Positions 32,474 to 42,139 of a stretch of DNA of 64,000 nucleotides are shown here, piece after piece. The DNA comes from Rhizobium esperanzae (GTDB taxonomy: Bacteria; Pseudomonadota; Alphaproteobacteria; Rhizobiales; Rhizobiaceae): contig NZ_JACIFY010000023.1 in assembly GCF_014197615.1 (NCBI RefSeq), forward strand, positions 1 through 64,000, read 5' to 3'. A model generated the notes under the pieces. The model was not told the origin of the DNA and ran no database searches. It saw only the letters and a program-made list of their open reading frames with translations. The number at the start of each line of letters is the position of its first letter. Positions within the stretch are counted from its first letter, which is position 1. A program made the position numbers and the translations under genes.

Positions 32474-32773
32474 TTACGCAGCAACAGCCGCTTCGGCGGT
32501 CTTCTTGACGATCTGACGGCGCAGCAGGCGCGCGCGCATCGACAGTTCGTTTTCGCTTGCCTTGATCAGGAAGGCATCGAGGCCGCCACGATGCTCGACG
32601 GAGCGAAGGGCAGCAGCCGAAACGCGAAGACGATAACGCTGGTTAAGAGCGTCGGAAATCAGCGTTACCTGGCACAGGTTCGGCAGGAACCGGCGCTTGG
32701 TCTTGTTGTTGGCATGGCTGACATTGTTACCAGTCAGGACGGCCTTGCCGGTCAATTCGCACACGCGGGACAT
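32474..32773 (-). CDS. rpmB: 50S ribosomal protein L28
   Basis: The 99-residue protein starts MSRVCELTGKAVLTGNNVSH and continues NKTKRRFLPNLC, the L28 signature. It is part of the large ribosomal subunit. The start at 32773 gives the normal length; longer in-frame starts upstream are not used in the family. Confidence 0.97.
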   Translation of the reverse strand: MSRVCELTGKAVLTGNNVSHANNKTKRRFLPNLCQVTLISDALNQRYRLRVSAAALRSVEHRGGLDAFLIKASENELSMRARLLRRQIVKKTAEAAVAA

Positions 32774-33014
32774 GGAACACCTATTCTTGTTTTTCTCGGG
32801 CCATCGAATTGCCATTCCCGGCAAAACCGGGCGCGCAATCCAACGGGCATGATTGGAAAGTTGCGGTTCTATAGTCAGACCGGCCGCTCGCGTCAAGCCA
32901 AACCTTGGCCTTTCCCGCAATTCTGTCAAAAAGCTGCTGTTTTCTTCGCTTCACGGCAGGAGTATAGAGCGCTCGGCAAAGGCTGCCGGGGCGCGGCAAG
33001 ACAAGGCTTCATTC

Positions 33015-33794
33015 ATGGCTCATACGGGCAGACGGATTTTCATTTCGGCCATAACAGCGCTTCTTGCCATACCGGCATCGGCGGCCGAAATCCAGCATCG
33101 GACGGAATACCGGGTGGCGCTCGCCGGCCTGCCGATCGCGCGCGCGGCCTTCCTGACGGAGATCGAGGACGATCACAGCTACAAGATCGCCGGCAGCATC
33201 AATTCGGCCGGTCTTGCCGATCTCATCACGACGATTTCGGCCAAGACCAGCGTCACCGGCGTCGTGCGGGACGACAGGCTGCAGGCGCAGAAATATTCGC
33301 TCTATTACAAGACCGGCAAGAAGGCCCGCGTCTACGAGGTGAGCTACCGCAACGGCAACATCGTTTCGGCAACGACGACGCCGGCGCCGAAACGGCCGAA
33401 GAACTGGATCGACGTCACGCCGGGCGACATGCGCTCTGTGCTCGATCCGATCTCCGGCCTGGTCTTTACCGGCGACACCAAGGTCTGCTCGCAGACGCTG
33501 CCGATCTTCGACGGCGAGACGCGCATGGATCTGGTGCTGTCGCCGAAGGGCGACGAGGATTTCTCGACCGACGGCTTCAAGGGCAAGGCGGTCGTCTGCG
33601 GCGTGCGCTTCGTGCCGCGCTCGGGCTACAAGAAGGGCCGCAAGGACATCACCTATCTCAGCAAGAGCGACCGGATGGAAATCTGGTTTGCCAAATCGGA
33701 CGCGGCAAATGTATACGCTCCCGTCTATGTGCGCATTCCCACGGAATATGGCATGGTGACGATCACTGCCGTCAAATACGGCAGCAACAGCTGA
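33015..33794 (+). CDS. DUF3108 periplasmic protein
   Basis: The 259-residue product has a signal peptide (ISAITALLAIPASA, cut before AEIQHRTEY) and a beta-rich DUF3108 domain. Two cysteines (VCSQTL, VVCGVRF) may form a disulfide. It is divergent from rpmB with 241 bases between. The function of the family is not established. Confidence 0.8.
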   Translation: MAHTGRRIFISAITALLAIPASAAEIQHRTEYRVALAGLPIARAAFLTEIEDDHSYKIAGSINSAGLADLITTISAKTSVTGVVRDDRLQAQKYSLYYKTGKKARVYEVSYRNGNIVSATTTPAPKRPKNWIDVTPGDMRSVLDPISGLVFTGDTKVCSQTLPIFDGETRMDLVLSPKGDEDFSTDGFKGKAVVCGVRFVPRSGYKKGRKDITYLSKSDRMEIWFAKSDAANVYAPVYVRIPTEYGMVTITAVKYGSNS

Positions 33795-33824
33795 CGGGGC
33801 TTCTGCCTGCGTGAAGGGGGACGG

Positions 33825-34712
33825 GTGAAGCTTCGCGCGACTTTGATCGGTTTCACGGCCATTCTGATGTGGTCGTTCCTGGCGTTGTTCACATCAGCTT
33901 CCGGCCGGATGCCGCCGTTCCAGCTTTCGGCCATCTGCTTTGCGATCGGCAGCATCCCCGGCCTCGCCGTGCTGGTCGTCAACCCGTCACGCCTGGCGCT
34001 CTTGAAGCAGCCGGCCAAGGTCTGGTTGACCGGTATCGCGGGCCTGTTCGGCTATCATTTCCTTTATTTCACCGCGCTCAGAAACGCCCCCGCGGTCGAG
34101 GCGGGGCTGGTTGCCTATCTCTGGCCGCTGCTGATCGTCGTCGGCTCGGCGCTGCTGCCGGGCGAACGGCTGCGCTGGTATCATGTTACCGGCGCCCTTG
34201 CCGGGCTCTGCGGCACCTTCCTGATTGTCGCCCGCAACGGCATCGATTTTAACGGCGCCTATGCCGTCGGTTACGGCGCCGCCTTTCTCAGCGCCTTCAC
34301 CTGGTCCGGTTATTCGCTGCTGACCCGGCGTTTCGACGCCGTCTCCACCGATGTCGTCACCGGCTTCTGCCTTGCGACCTCGATCCTGTCGCTCGTCTGC
34401 CACCTCGGCCTGGAGACGACCATCTGGCCGGAAACCGGCTTCGAATGGCTCGCCGTCGCCGGGCTCGGCCTCCTGCCCGTCGGGGCTGCCTTCTATGCCT
34501 GGGATTACGGCGTCAAGAACGGCGATATCCAGATTCTCGGCGCTGCGAGTTATGCCGCGCCGCTGCTGTCGACGCTGATCCTGACGCTGTTCGGCTTTGC
34601 CGAGCCGAGCTGGCGCATCGCGCTCGCCTGCCTGCTCGTCACCGGCGGGGCGGTGCTCGCCGCCCAGGACATGTTTCGCCGCAAGATCCAGCCGGCCGTT
34701 GCGGCGGAATGA
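33825..34712 (+). CDS. DMT-superfamily (EamA) exporter
   Basis: The 295-residue inner-membrane protein has about ten helices in two EamA repeats. GYHFLYFTALRNAPAVEAGLVAYLWPLL is the first repeat core and GAAFYAWDYGVKNGDIQ is in the second. It resembles YddG-type aromatic amino acid exporters, but substrate cannot be set by sequence. Start is GTG at 33825 after GGGGGACGG. Confidence 0.85.
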   Translation: MKLRATLIGFTAILMWSFLALFTSASGRMPPFQLSAICFAIGSIPGLAVLVVNPSRLALLKQPAKVWLTGIAGLFGYHFLYFTALRNAPAVEAGLVAYLWPLLIVVGSALLPGERLRWYHVTGALAGLCGTFLIVARNGIDFNGAYAVGYGAAFLSAFTWSGYSLLTRRFDAVSTDVVTGFCLATSILSLVCHLGLETTIWPETGFEWLAVAGLGLLPVGAAFYAWDYGVKNGDIQILGAASYAAPLLSTLILTLFGFAEPSWRIALACLLVTGGAVLAAQDMFRRKIQPAVAAE

Positions 34713-34714
34713 TC

Positions 34715-35137
34715 TCAGCCGCCGGGCTTCCAGCCTGGTGGCGCCATCTCGAAGCTCGAAAATTCGAAGCCGGGCGCAACGGTGCAGCCGACCAAGGTGA
34801 AGTCGCCGAGGCTTTCGGCCGATTGCCACCAGTTGGCGGGAACGATCGCCTGCGGCCGTTCGCCGGCGGGAAGGTTCGTTCCGAGCGTCAGCGTCTCGCT
34901 CGCTGTTCCGTCTGCTGACAGGTGCAGTGAAAGCGGCGCGCCGGCGTAATAGTGCCAGACCTCGGCGGCGTCATGGACGCGGTGCCAGTGCGAGCGCTGT
35001 CCCCTGGCCAGGAGGTAATAGATCGCCGTCGAGTGGCCGCGTTCTCCGCCCATGGTGTCGCGGAAGGTCTGCACGTACCAGCCGCCTTCCGGATGCGGCT
35101 GCATGCCGAGTTCGCGGATGATCTCCTCGGGCGACAT
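34715..35137 (-). CDS. DUF985 cupin-type protein
   Basis: The 140-residue protein has the Cupin_5 (DUF985) pattern: HPEGGWYVQTFRD, STAIYYLLARGQRSHWHRV and HYYAGAPLSLHL, ending FTLVGCTVAPGFEF. Its start shares a base with the gloB stop (TGATG), so it is coupled to gloB. Enzymatic role unknown; it may be an epimerase-like sugar-binding cupin. Confidence 0.85.
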   Translation of the reverse strand: MSPEEIIRELGMQPHPEGGWYVQTFRDTMGGERGHSTAIYYLLARGQRSHWHRVHDAAEVWHYYAGAPLSLHLSADGTASETLTLGTNLPAGERPQAIVPANWWQSAESLGDFTLVGCTVAPGFEFSSFEMAPPGWKPGG

Positions 35138-35907
35138 CAGAAATTGTCCTTGCGCTTGCGGATCTCGGCAAAGACTTCTTCGTTGGTCTTGCCTTCCATC
35201 AGCAGATTGCGGCGGATCGCCGGATCGGAGGCGCGCAGGAACGGATTGGTTTCCTTCTCCAGCCCCAGCGTCGTCGGAATGGTGAATTTGCCGTCGGCCC
35301 GCAAGGCCTCGATCTCGGCGGCACGGCTCGTCAGCCTCTCGTTGCCGGGATCGACCGTCAGCGCGAAGCGGGCATTGGAGAGCGTGTATTCGTGGCCGAA
35401 ATAGACGGCGGTCTCATCCGGCAGCACGGCGAGTTTCTGCAGCGAATGCCACATATCGGCGGCCGGGCGTTCGAACAGGCGGCCGCAGCCGAGCGCAAAC
35501 AGCGTATCGGCGGCAAAGAGCAGCTTGTCGTCGACGAAGTGATAGCAGATGTGGCCGGCGGTGTGGCCGGGTGTCTCGATGACATCGACCGTGTGATCGC
35601 CGAAAAGGAAGCTGTCGCCATCGGCCATCGTCCGGTCGAGGCCGGGAATGGCGATGGCCTCGTTGATCGGGCCGATGATCTCGCAGCCGAACCGCTCCTT
35701 CAGCGCCAGGTTGGCGGCGACGTGGTCGGTGTGATGATGCGTGGTGAAGATGTGGGTGATCTTCCAGCCGCGGCGTGCCGCCGCCTCCAGGATTGGCGCC
35801 TCCTCCGGCGCGTCGATCGCCGCGGTAAACCCTGTTTCCGGATCGTGGACGAGAACACCGAAATTGTCGGTGCGGCAGAGAAAAACGTCTAATTCCAAAG
35901 GTTTCAT
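35137..35907 (-). CDS. gloB: Hydroxyacylglutathione hydrolase (glyoxalase II)
   Basis: This enzyme hydrolyses S-D-lactoylglutathione to lactate and glutathione in methylglyoxal detoxification. The metallo-beta-lactamase motif THHHTDH is at 56-62. Further metal ligands are in ETPGHTAGH, FAADTLF and YFGHEYT. Its 256 residues are typical. It is divergent from a methyltransferase gene, an arrangement common in rhizobia. Confidence 0.95.
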   Translation of the reverse strand: MKPLELDVFLCRTDNFGVLVHDPETGFTAAIDAPEEAPILEAAARRGWKITHIFTTHHHTDHVAANLALKERFGCEIIGPINEAIAIPGLDRTMADGDSFLFGDHTVDVIETPGHTAGHICYHFVDDKLLFAADTLFALGCGRLFERPAADMWHSLQKLAVLPDETAVYFGHEYTLSNARFALTVDPGNERLTSRAAEIEALRADGKFTIPTTLGLEKETNPFLRASDPAIRRNLLMEGKTNEEVFAEIRKRKDNF

Positions 35908-35996
35908 CGTTCAATAATCCCTTGTCATGCGAGTCTCGCGGAAATGTAGAGGGTCCGGTCTTGAAGTCCAACCGCCCGCTGATAACATTTATCGCA

Positions 35997-36737
35997 ATGC
36001 ACGCCGATATCGTCGACCTACGCCAGTTCTACCATTCCGAGCTCGGGCGTCTTGCCGAGCAGTCGATCGCCATGGCGCTGTCCTCGCTCTGGGTGCGGCT
36101 GCCGCAGGAGCGTCTGGTCGGCCTTGGTTATGCCGTGCCTTTCCTCGACCGCTTCCAGGCCGATACCGAGCGCACCTTCGCCTTCATGCCGGCCGGGCAG
36201 GGCGCGGTGAACTGGCCGATGGGTTCGCTCTCGTCGACGACGCTTGTCTTCGACGAGGAACTGCCGCTGCCGGATTCCTCGATCGACCGGGTGCTGATGG
36301 TGCATTCGCTTGAATTTGCCGAAAGCCCGCGCGAGACGCTGAAGGAGCTCTGGAGGGTGCTGGCGCCGGGCGGGCGGCTGGTTATCGTCGTGCCGAACCG
36401 GCGCGGCGTCTGGGCCCGCATGGAGCATACACCCTTCGGTTCGGGCCGCCCCTATTCGCGCGGGCAGCTGACGCATCTGCTGCGCGAGACGAATTTCACC
36501 CCGGGCGCAACCGCCGAGGCGCTGTTTTTCCCGCCGTCGAAGCTCAGGACCATCCTGCGGCTTCGCCGTGCCTTCGAGCGGATCGGCCGAACGCTGTGGC
36601 CGGCTTTTTCCGGCGTCATCATCGTCGAGGCGCAGAAGCGGCTCTATCAGGGGCTGCCGGTTGCGGCGCGCGCCTCCCGACGCGTCTTCGTGCCGGTTCT
36701 CGCCCCGCACGGCGTGCCGACCACACGCAGCCGCTGA
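35997..36737 (+). CDS. Class I SAM-dependent methyltransferase
   Basis: The 246-residue protein has a Methyltransf_11-like domain. LPLPDSSIDRVLMVHSLEF and LKELWRVLAPGGRLVIVVPN are the late motifs. The usual glycine-rich SAM loop is replaced by FMPAGQGAVNWP, a substituted form seen in this group. Substrate unknown. The ATG at 35997 was preferred to one at 35922, which would run into the gloB promoter. Confidence 0.78.
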   Translation: MHADIVDLRQFYHSELGRLAEQSIAMALSSLWVRLPQERLVGLGYAVPFLDRFQADTERTFAFMPAGQGAVNWPMGSLSSTTLVFDEELPLPDSSIDRVLMVHSLEFAESPRETLKELWRVLAPGGRLVIVVPNRRGVWARMEHTPFGSGRPYSRGQLTHLLRETNFTPGATAEALFFPPSKLRTILRLRRAFERIGRTLWPAFSGVIIVEAQKRLYQGLPVAARASRRVFVPVLAPHGVPTTRSR

Positions 36738-36816
36738 GGCCGACCGGCTCTCGACAAGAACCGGATTCCGCTTTAATGCCACGGGGTCATTTTCCGGCAA
36801 TTCCAAGGTCGATCCC

Positions 36817-37926
36817 ATGAGCGTTGAGATGAGCAAGCCCGTTCCGCGTCCCGGTATTCTCGATATCGCATCTTATGTGCCGGGCAAGGAACATGTGCCG
36901 GGCGTTGAGCGCGTCTACAAGCTTTCGTCCAACGAAACGCCGCTCGGCGCCAGCCCTAGGGCGATCGAGGCCTTCAAGGCCGCTGGCGGCGATCTCGGGC
37001 GTTATCCCGACGGGCAGGCAGTCGAACTGCGCGAGGCGATTGCTGCCGTGCACGGGCTCAATCCGGCAAACATCCTGTGCGGCAACGGTTCCGACGAACT
37101 GCTCGGCCTGCTCTGCCATGTCTATCTTGGCGCCGGCGATGAGGCCGTTATCACCGAGCACGGCTTCCTCGTCTACAAGATCCAGATCATGGGCGCAGGC
37201 GCCACGCCTGTCGTCGTCCGGGAAAAGGACTATACCGTCGATGTCGACGCGATCCTGGCGGCCGTGACGGAGAAGACCAAGATCGTCTTCATCGCCAATC
37301 CCGGCAATCCCACCGGCACCTATGTTCCGGTCAGCGAGATCCGCCGCCTGCAGGCCGGGTTGCCGAAGCACGTCGTGCTCGTGCTCGACGCGGCCTATGC
37401 CGAATATGTGCGCCGCAACGATTATGAAGCCGGCATCGAGGTCGTGTCCTCCAATGCCAATGTGGTAATGACCCGCACCTTCTCGAAGGCCTACGGCCTT
37501 GCGGCGCTGCGTGTCGGCTGGATGTATGCGCCCGTCGAGATCGTCGACGCGTTGAACCGGGTGCGCGCGCCCTTCAATTTGAATGCAGCGGCAATCGCTG
37601 CGGGTGCTGCGGCCATCCGCGACCAGGCCTTCATCCAGCAGGCCGTCTCCTTCAACCAGATGTGGGTGGAGACGCTCACCCAGGCGCTCGAAGCGATCGG
37701 CCTGAAGGTGACGCCTTCCGTTGCCAACTTCGTCCTCATCCATTTCCCCGAGGTCGACGGCAAGCGCGCCGCCGATGCCGACGATCTGCTGGCGAGCCGC
37801 GGCTATATCCTGCGCGCCGTGCGCAGCTACGGCTTCGCCAATGCGTTGCGCATGAGCATCGGGCCGGAAGAGGCCAACCGCGGCGTCATCGCCACCCTCA
37901 CCGAATTCATGGGACGCAACGCATGA
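36817..37926 (+). CDS. hisC: Histidinol-phosphate / aromatic aminotransferase
   Basis: This PLP aminotransferase converts imidazole-acetol phosphate to histidinol phosphate, and close paralogues also transaminate aromatic keto acids. NPGNPTG is at 161-167 and the PLP lysine is K224 in TRTFSKAYGLAALRVGW. Its 369 residues fit. It overlaps the next gene (ATGA), which makes tyrosine, so an aromatic amino acid role is likely here. Confidence 0.9.
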   Translation: MSVEMSKPVPRPGILDIASYVPGKEHVPGVERVYKLSSNETPLGASPRAIEAFKAAGGDLGRYPDGQAVELREAIAAVHGLNPANILCGNGSDELLGLLCHVYLGAGDEAVITEHGFLVYKIQIMGAGATPVVVREKDYTVDVDAILAAVTEKTKIVFIANPGNPTGTYVPVSEIRRLQAGLPKHVVLVLDAAYAEYVRRNDYEAGIEVVSSNANVVMTRTFSKAYGLAALRVGWMYAPVEIVDALNRVRAPFNLNAAAIAAGAAAIRDQAFIQQAVSFNQMWVETLTQALEAIGLKVTPSVANFVLIHFPEVDGKRAADADDLLASRGYILRAVRSYGFANALRMSIGPEEANRGVIATLTEFMGRNA

Positions 37927-38849
37927 ACGTGCAGTTCGATCGTATCGCGCTGATCGGCATCGGTCTGATCGGCTCTTCGCTCGCCTACGACATCCGGCGG
38001 CTTGGCCTTGCAAGAGAGATCGTCGTCGCGACGCGCAGCCCCGATACGCTGAAGCGTGCGGAAGAACTCGGTCTCGGCGATCGTTACACGACATCGTCGG
38101 CCGATGCCGTCGAGAATGCCGACCTCATCATCGTTTCGGTGCCGGTCGGCGCTTCGGAAAGCGTGGCGAAGGAGATCGCGGGACGCTTGAAGCCCGGGGC
38201 TATTGTTACCGATGTCGGCTCCACCAAGGCCTCGGTCATCGCGCAGATGCTGCCGCATATGCCCGATCATGTGCATTTCATCCCCGGACATCCGCTGGCC
38301 GGTACCGAAAAATCCGGCCCGGATGCCGGCTTTCCCGGTCTCTTCGAAGGCCGCTGGTGCATCTTCACGCCGGTCGCCGGCACCGACGAGGCGGCGATGA
38401 AGCGGCTGCGCCGCTTCTGGGAAGCGCTCGGCTCGAAGGTCGACGAGATGGATGCCGAGCATCACGACAAGGTGCTGGCGATCGTCTCGCACCTGCCGCA
38501 TATCATCGCCTACAACATCGTCGGCACCGCCGACGATCTGGAGACGGTGACGGAATCGGAAGTCATCAAATATTCGGCCTCCGGTTTTCGCGACTTCACC
38601 CGCCTTGCTGCCTCCGACCCGACCATGTGGCGCGACGTCTGCCTGCACAACCGCGATGCGATCCTCGAAATGCTGGCCCGTTTCTCGGAGGATCTCGCCT
38701 ATCTGCAGCGCGCGATCCGCTGGGGCGAGGGCGACAAGATTTTCGAACTCTTCACCCGCACACGCGCCATCCGCCGCTCGATCGTCCAGGCCGGCCAGGA
38801 CGTCGACGCGCCCGATTTCGGCCGCCCCCACGCGCTGGATAAGAAGTAA
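37923..38849 (+). CDS. tyrC: Prephenate/arogenate dehydrogenase
   Basis: The NAD-binding enzyme oxidises prephenate or cyclohexadienyl substrates towards tyrosine. The Rossmann motif is IGIGLIGSSLA; HFIPGHPLAGTEKSGPDAG is the substrate-site signature. The product has 308 residues, without an ACT domain. It is coupled to the hisC-type gene. Confidence 0.92.
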   Translation: MNVQFDRIALIGIGLIGSSLAYDIRRLGLAREIVVATRSPDTLKRAEELGLGDRYTTSSADAVENADLIIVSVPVGASESVAKEIAGRLKPGAIVTDVGSTKASVIAQMLPHMPDHVHFIPGHPLAGTEKSGPDAGFPGLFEGRWCIFTPVAGTDEAAMKRLRRFWEALGSKVDEMDAEHHDKVLAIVSHLPHIIAYNIVGTADDLETVTESEVIKYSASGFRDFTRLAASDPTMWRDVCLHNRDAILEMLARFSEDLAYLQRAIRWGEGDKIFELFTRTRAIRRSIVQAGQDVDAPDFGRPHALDKK

Positions 38850-38866
38850 CGGCCGACGCCGAAACG

Positions 38867-39883
38867 TCAGATCGGCGGAATCCGGCCGAGCGGGATGAAA
38901 CCGCTGACGGTGGCGTTGCCATGATCGACGACGAGATCGACTGAGACCTTGTCTTTGCCGCCGGCGAGCGATTTCAAGAGCTTCGTCGCCGTATCGACGG
39001 TCGAGGCGACATCCGGGAAGGCCTGTTTCAGGCTGTGGCCCCAGGGACCGAGCTGTTCGATCTCCAGCTTGAATTTTCCGGAGAGCAGACCCTGCTCGTC
39101 AAGGGAGAAAGGCCCGGTGAGCGTCATCACCTTGCCGTCGCCGATGTCGGCGACGATGCGGCGCAGTTCACCGCTGGCACCGTTGAGACCGCTCGGATCA
39201 CTGCCGTCGATCAGGCCGGCCTTGCCGGCGATGGTCAGATCGATGCTGGCGGAGAATTTCGGGAAGATCTGCGGCCAGTCCTTGATCGCCGTGTGGCCAT
39301 CCTGCACCGAGATTGCGCCATCCAGATCGGCACCGTTCTGGCGCAGATGGATTTCGGTGCGAGCGGCATCGAAGCTGATGGTCTGGCCGGTGTAGGAGGA
39401 GACCGCCGTCGCTTTCAGGCCCTCGATCACGGTCGAGCTGCGGTTGATGCCCTTGAGCCTGGTTGCAAGACTTGCTTGCAGGTTCGCCCATTGCGCCGAG
39501 ATCGAAAGGCCATTGGTGGTGCGGATTTCGGCCGGCGAATCAAGCTCCCAGACGATATTGCCGGGCGCGTAGACCTGGGCTGCCGAGCGCAGCGCGCCGA
39601 AGCTGGCCGAGACGCCGTTGACATTGTCGTCGACATCGATCTTGGAGCAGAACAGGCCGATACGGAAAGGATAGCCGCGGAATTCGATATCGCCGCATTC
39701 GCCGCTGACGCCCGCCGGATTGCCTGGTGCGATCGCTTTCAGCACCGTGGTCTTCAACGCCGATGCTGCATAGAACCAGCCGCCGGTATAGAGCGCGATC
39801 ACCAGGAGGATGCCGCCACCCAGCAGCCAGAATTTCTTGCCGCTGCTGGATTGACCGCTGCCGGATCGGCTTGACGCTGCCAT
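38867..39883 (-). CDS. DUF2125 membrane-anchored protein
   Basis: The 338-residue protein has one N-terminal membrane helix (FWLLGGGILLVIALYTGGWFY) followed by a beta-rich DUF2125 domain in the periplasm, with two cysteines (GECGDIEF, FCSKID). GGAG supports the ATG at 39883; a TTG at 39895 is an alternative. It converges on tyrC. Function unknown. Confidence 0.8.
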   Translation of the reverse strand: MAASSRSGSGQSSSGKKFWLLGGGILLVIALYTGGWFYAASALKTTVLKAIAPGNPAGVSGECGDIEFRGYPFRIGLFCSKIDVDDNVNGVSASFGALRSAAQVYAPGNIVWELDSPAEIRTTNGLSISAQWANLQASLATRLKGINRSSTVIEGLKATAVSSYTGQTISFDAARTEIHLRQNGADLDGAISVQDGHTAIKDWPQIFPKFSASIDLTIAGKAGLIDGSDPSGLNGASGELRRIVADIGDGKVMTLTGPFSLDEQGLLSGKFKLEIEQLGPWGHSLKQAFPDVASTVDTATKLLKSLAGGKDKVSVDLVVDHGNATVSGFIPLGRIPPI

Positions 39884-39933
39884 GATGTTCTCCAATGGTG
39901 AATCGCAAATGTGATTCCGGTCTGGCGTGCGAT

Positions 39934-40461
39934 ATGGACGAATTTTGGGTGTTTGGCTACGGTTCGCTGATGTGGAATCCGGGCTTCGAGTTTTTGGAAC
40001 GGGCTGATGCTCTGCTGCATGGTTACAGGCGTTCGCTCTGCGTCCGCTCCTTCGTCCATCGCGGCACCCGCGACAGTCCGGGTCTCGTCCTCGGCCTCGA
40101 CAGAGGCGGTGCCTGCCGCGGCATGGCCTTCCGTATTTCGCCGGGTAAATGGGACGAGGTGATCGATTATCTCCGCGCCCGCGAACTGGTCACCAATGTC
40201 TATCTGGAGCGGCGAGTGCGGCTGCAATTTGCCGGAGGCCGCAGGGTGGAGGCGGTGACCTATGTTGCCGATCGCGACCATGAACAATATGCCGGTACGC
40301 TCGACGCATTTGAGGCGGCGCGCGTGGTGAACGAGGCGACGGGCCAGTCCGGGCCGAACGATGCCTATGTCTTCAACACGCTGGCGCATCTGAGGCAGAT
40401 GGGCATCCGCGATCAGTGGCTGGAGCAGGTCGTCAACGAAGTGGAGCGGCTACGCGCCTAA
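39934..40461 (+). CDS. ChaC-like gamma-glutamylcyclotransferase
   Basis: The 175-residue protein probably cleaves glutathione to 5-oxoproline and Cys-Gly. The family opening is FWVFGYGSLMWNPGF, followed by YRRSLCVRSFVHRG and a catalytic glutamate expected before RARE. The ATG at 39934 fits the family N-terminus; a GTG at 39895 would add 13 residues. It is divergent from DUF2125. Confidence 0.88.
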   Translation: MDEFWVFGYGSLMWNPGFEFLERADALLHGYRRSLCVRSFVHRGTRDSPGLVLGLDRGGACRGMAFRISPGKWDEVIDYLRARELVTNVYLERRVRLQFAGGRRVEAVTYVADRDHEQYAGTLDAFEAARVVNEATGQSGPNDAYVFNTLAHLRQMGIRDQWLEQVVNEVERLRA

Positions 40462-40470
40462 AACTAGAGC

Positions 40471-41268
40471 TTAGGCCGTTTCCGCCTTCACCCTACGCAG
40501 CTCCGCCAGCCTTTCGACCGCTGTCGGCGGCAACGGCAGATGCGGATTTTGCTCGACGGTCTCCAGAAGAAGCTCGTCGCTTGCCCGTTCCGATACCTCG
40601 ATCAGATGGGCGAAAAAGGCGTCCGGATCCATGCCCGGCATGATCGGCGGCAGGATCTTCACCTTGAAATGGCCGGGATAACGGCGAAAGCTTCGCCGCG
40701 GCCAGAAGAGGCCGGGATGCATGGCGACCGGCACGACCGGGATGTTGAGGTCGCGGTACATGCGGGCGATGCCGTATTTATAGACCGGCTCCGCACCCGG
40801 TGGACGGCGGGTGCCCTCGGGATAGATGATCAACTGGCGGCCGGTCGAGAGCTCTTCTTTCGTGCGTTTCAGCACTTCCACCATCACCTTGCCGCGGGCG
40901 CCGCGATTGACCGGGATCACCCGCTGCTTCTTGGCGTACCAGCCGAACAGCGGAATCCACATCAGCTCGCGCTTCAGGATGTAGACCGGGTCTTTCAGCC
41001 AGGGCAGCAGCGCATAGGTATCCCAGAAAGACTGGTGCTTCGGCGCCAGGATGTAGCTGCCATCCGGCAGGTTCTCCAGACCCTCGATCTCGAAGGTCGT
41101 GCCGACGATCACCCGCATCAGCCAGTGGTTGGAACGCGCCCAGTTCTTCGGGATCGCATAGGCGGTCAGGCGCGGCGCCACGAAATAATAGGGCGAGAGC
41201 ACGATCATCCGGATGATGAGGTTGGCGTAGAAGATCGTGTTGAAGAGAACGGAACGCAGGGCGATCAT
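40471..41268 (-). CDS. plsC: 1-acyl-sn-glycerol-3-phosphate acyltransferase
   Basis: This inner-membrane enzyme makes phosphatidic acid by acylating lysophosphatidate. The HX4D motif is HQSFWD and the phosphate-binding motif is YPEGTRR. An N-terminal membrane helix precedes the catalytic part. Starts at 41268, 41286 (ATG) and 41292 (GTG) are possible; 41268 has GGGAAAA upstream. It lies downstream of the ydcF-like gene. Confidence 0.9.
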   Translation of the reverse strand: MIALRSVLFNTIFYANLIIRMIVLSPYYFVAPRLTAYAIPKNWARSNHWLMRVIVGTTFEIEGLENLPDGSYILAPKHQSFWDTYALLPWLKDPVYILKRELMWIPLFGWYAKKQRVIPVNRGARGKVMVEVLKRTKEELSTGRQLIIYPEGTRRPPGAEPVYKYGIARMYRDLNIPVVPVAMHPGLFWPRRSFRRYPGHFKVKILPPIMPGMDPDAFFAHLIEVSERASDELLLETVEQNPHLPLPPTAVERLAELRRVKAETA

Positions 41269-41355
41269 GAAATTTTCCCGAGGCATGCTCACGCGACCGG
41301 CCTACACGATATTGCCCGTCATAAAAAGCGTTTGCTGATGGGTTAATGCAAAAGC

Positions 41356-42072
41356 TCAGTCTGCGGCGGACACGCTTGCCGAGCGCAGCCCGGTGTGGCG
41401 GCCGAAGCCGGTGATGTTGCGGGCGCCGGCCAGCAGCACTTTCACATATTCGGCGAGCATGACGCGCATCGCGTTCGGATCGGTGAACCAATTGCGGGTT
41501 TTCAGATCCGAGTTGACGACGGGATAGGGAATGAACTCGATGTCGGGATCGACATAGGAGAGCTCGGCGAGGCTTCGCGGCATGTGGTAGTTGTTGGTGA
41601 CGACGATGACGCTCCTGTAGCCCTTGGCATGGATCCAGTTGGAGGCTTCCTCGGCATTGCCGATCGTGTCTATGGCGTCGTGACCGATATCGACGCAGCA
41701 GGAGAAGAGATCGGCCGAACCCTGCGTCATCCTGCGGATCTGCCTCGGCGTCGTGGTCGGATGGACGCCGGAGATCAGCAGCCGTTTGCCAGCGCCCTTC
41801 TGCAGCAGCTCGACGGCCTGGTCGATGCGCTGGTAGCCCCCCGTCAATACCACGATCGCATCTGCCTTCGGCTCGGCCGGGGGCTTCAGCGTGGTGACGG
41901 AATCGGCGAACCGCAGGAAGCCGCCGAACACCAGCGCCATGGCCAACACGCAGGCGAACCCGCCCCAACGCAGCAGGCGGCGGATCAGCCCGCGCCGCGG
42001 CGCCAAAGGCGCCGGGCGATCAAGCTCCGGGTCCTGATGAATCGGGTTGGGTGTCGTATCTCCCATGGTCAT
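41356..42072 (-). CDS. YdcF/SanA-like DUF218 membrane protein
   Basis: The 238-residue protein has one N-terminal membrane helix (GGFACVLAMALVFGGFLRF) and a DUF218 domain with DAIVVLTGGYQRIDQA, GNAEEASNW and VVTNNYHMPRSL. Relatives affect envelope integrity and vancomycin tolerance. The start at 42072 or 42066 is uncertain. It follows ftsX by 67 bases on the same strand. Confidence 0.85.
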   Translation of the reverse strand: MTMGDTTPNPIHQDPELDRPAPLAPRRGLIRRLLRWGGFACVLAMALVFGGFLRFADSVTTLKPPAEPKADAIVVLTGGYQRIDQAVELLQKGAGKRLLISGVHPTTTPRQIRRMTQGSADLFSCCVDIGHDAIDTIGNAEEASNWIHAKGYRSVIVVTNNYHMPRSLAELSYVDPDIEFIPYPVVNSDLKTRNWFTDPNAMRVMLAEYVKVLLAGARNITGFGRHTGLRSASVSAAD

Positions 42073-42139
42073 GAATCGTGACTATACGCTGATTGCGGCG
42101 CGGAACAGACGCTTTCATGGCAAAACGGCATGGTCACGA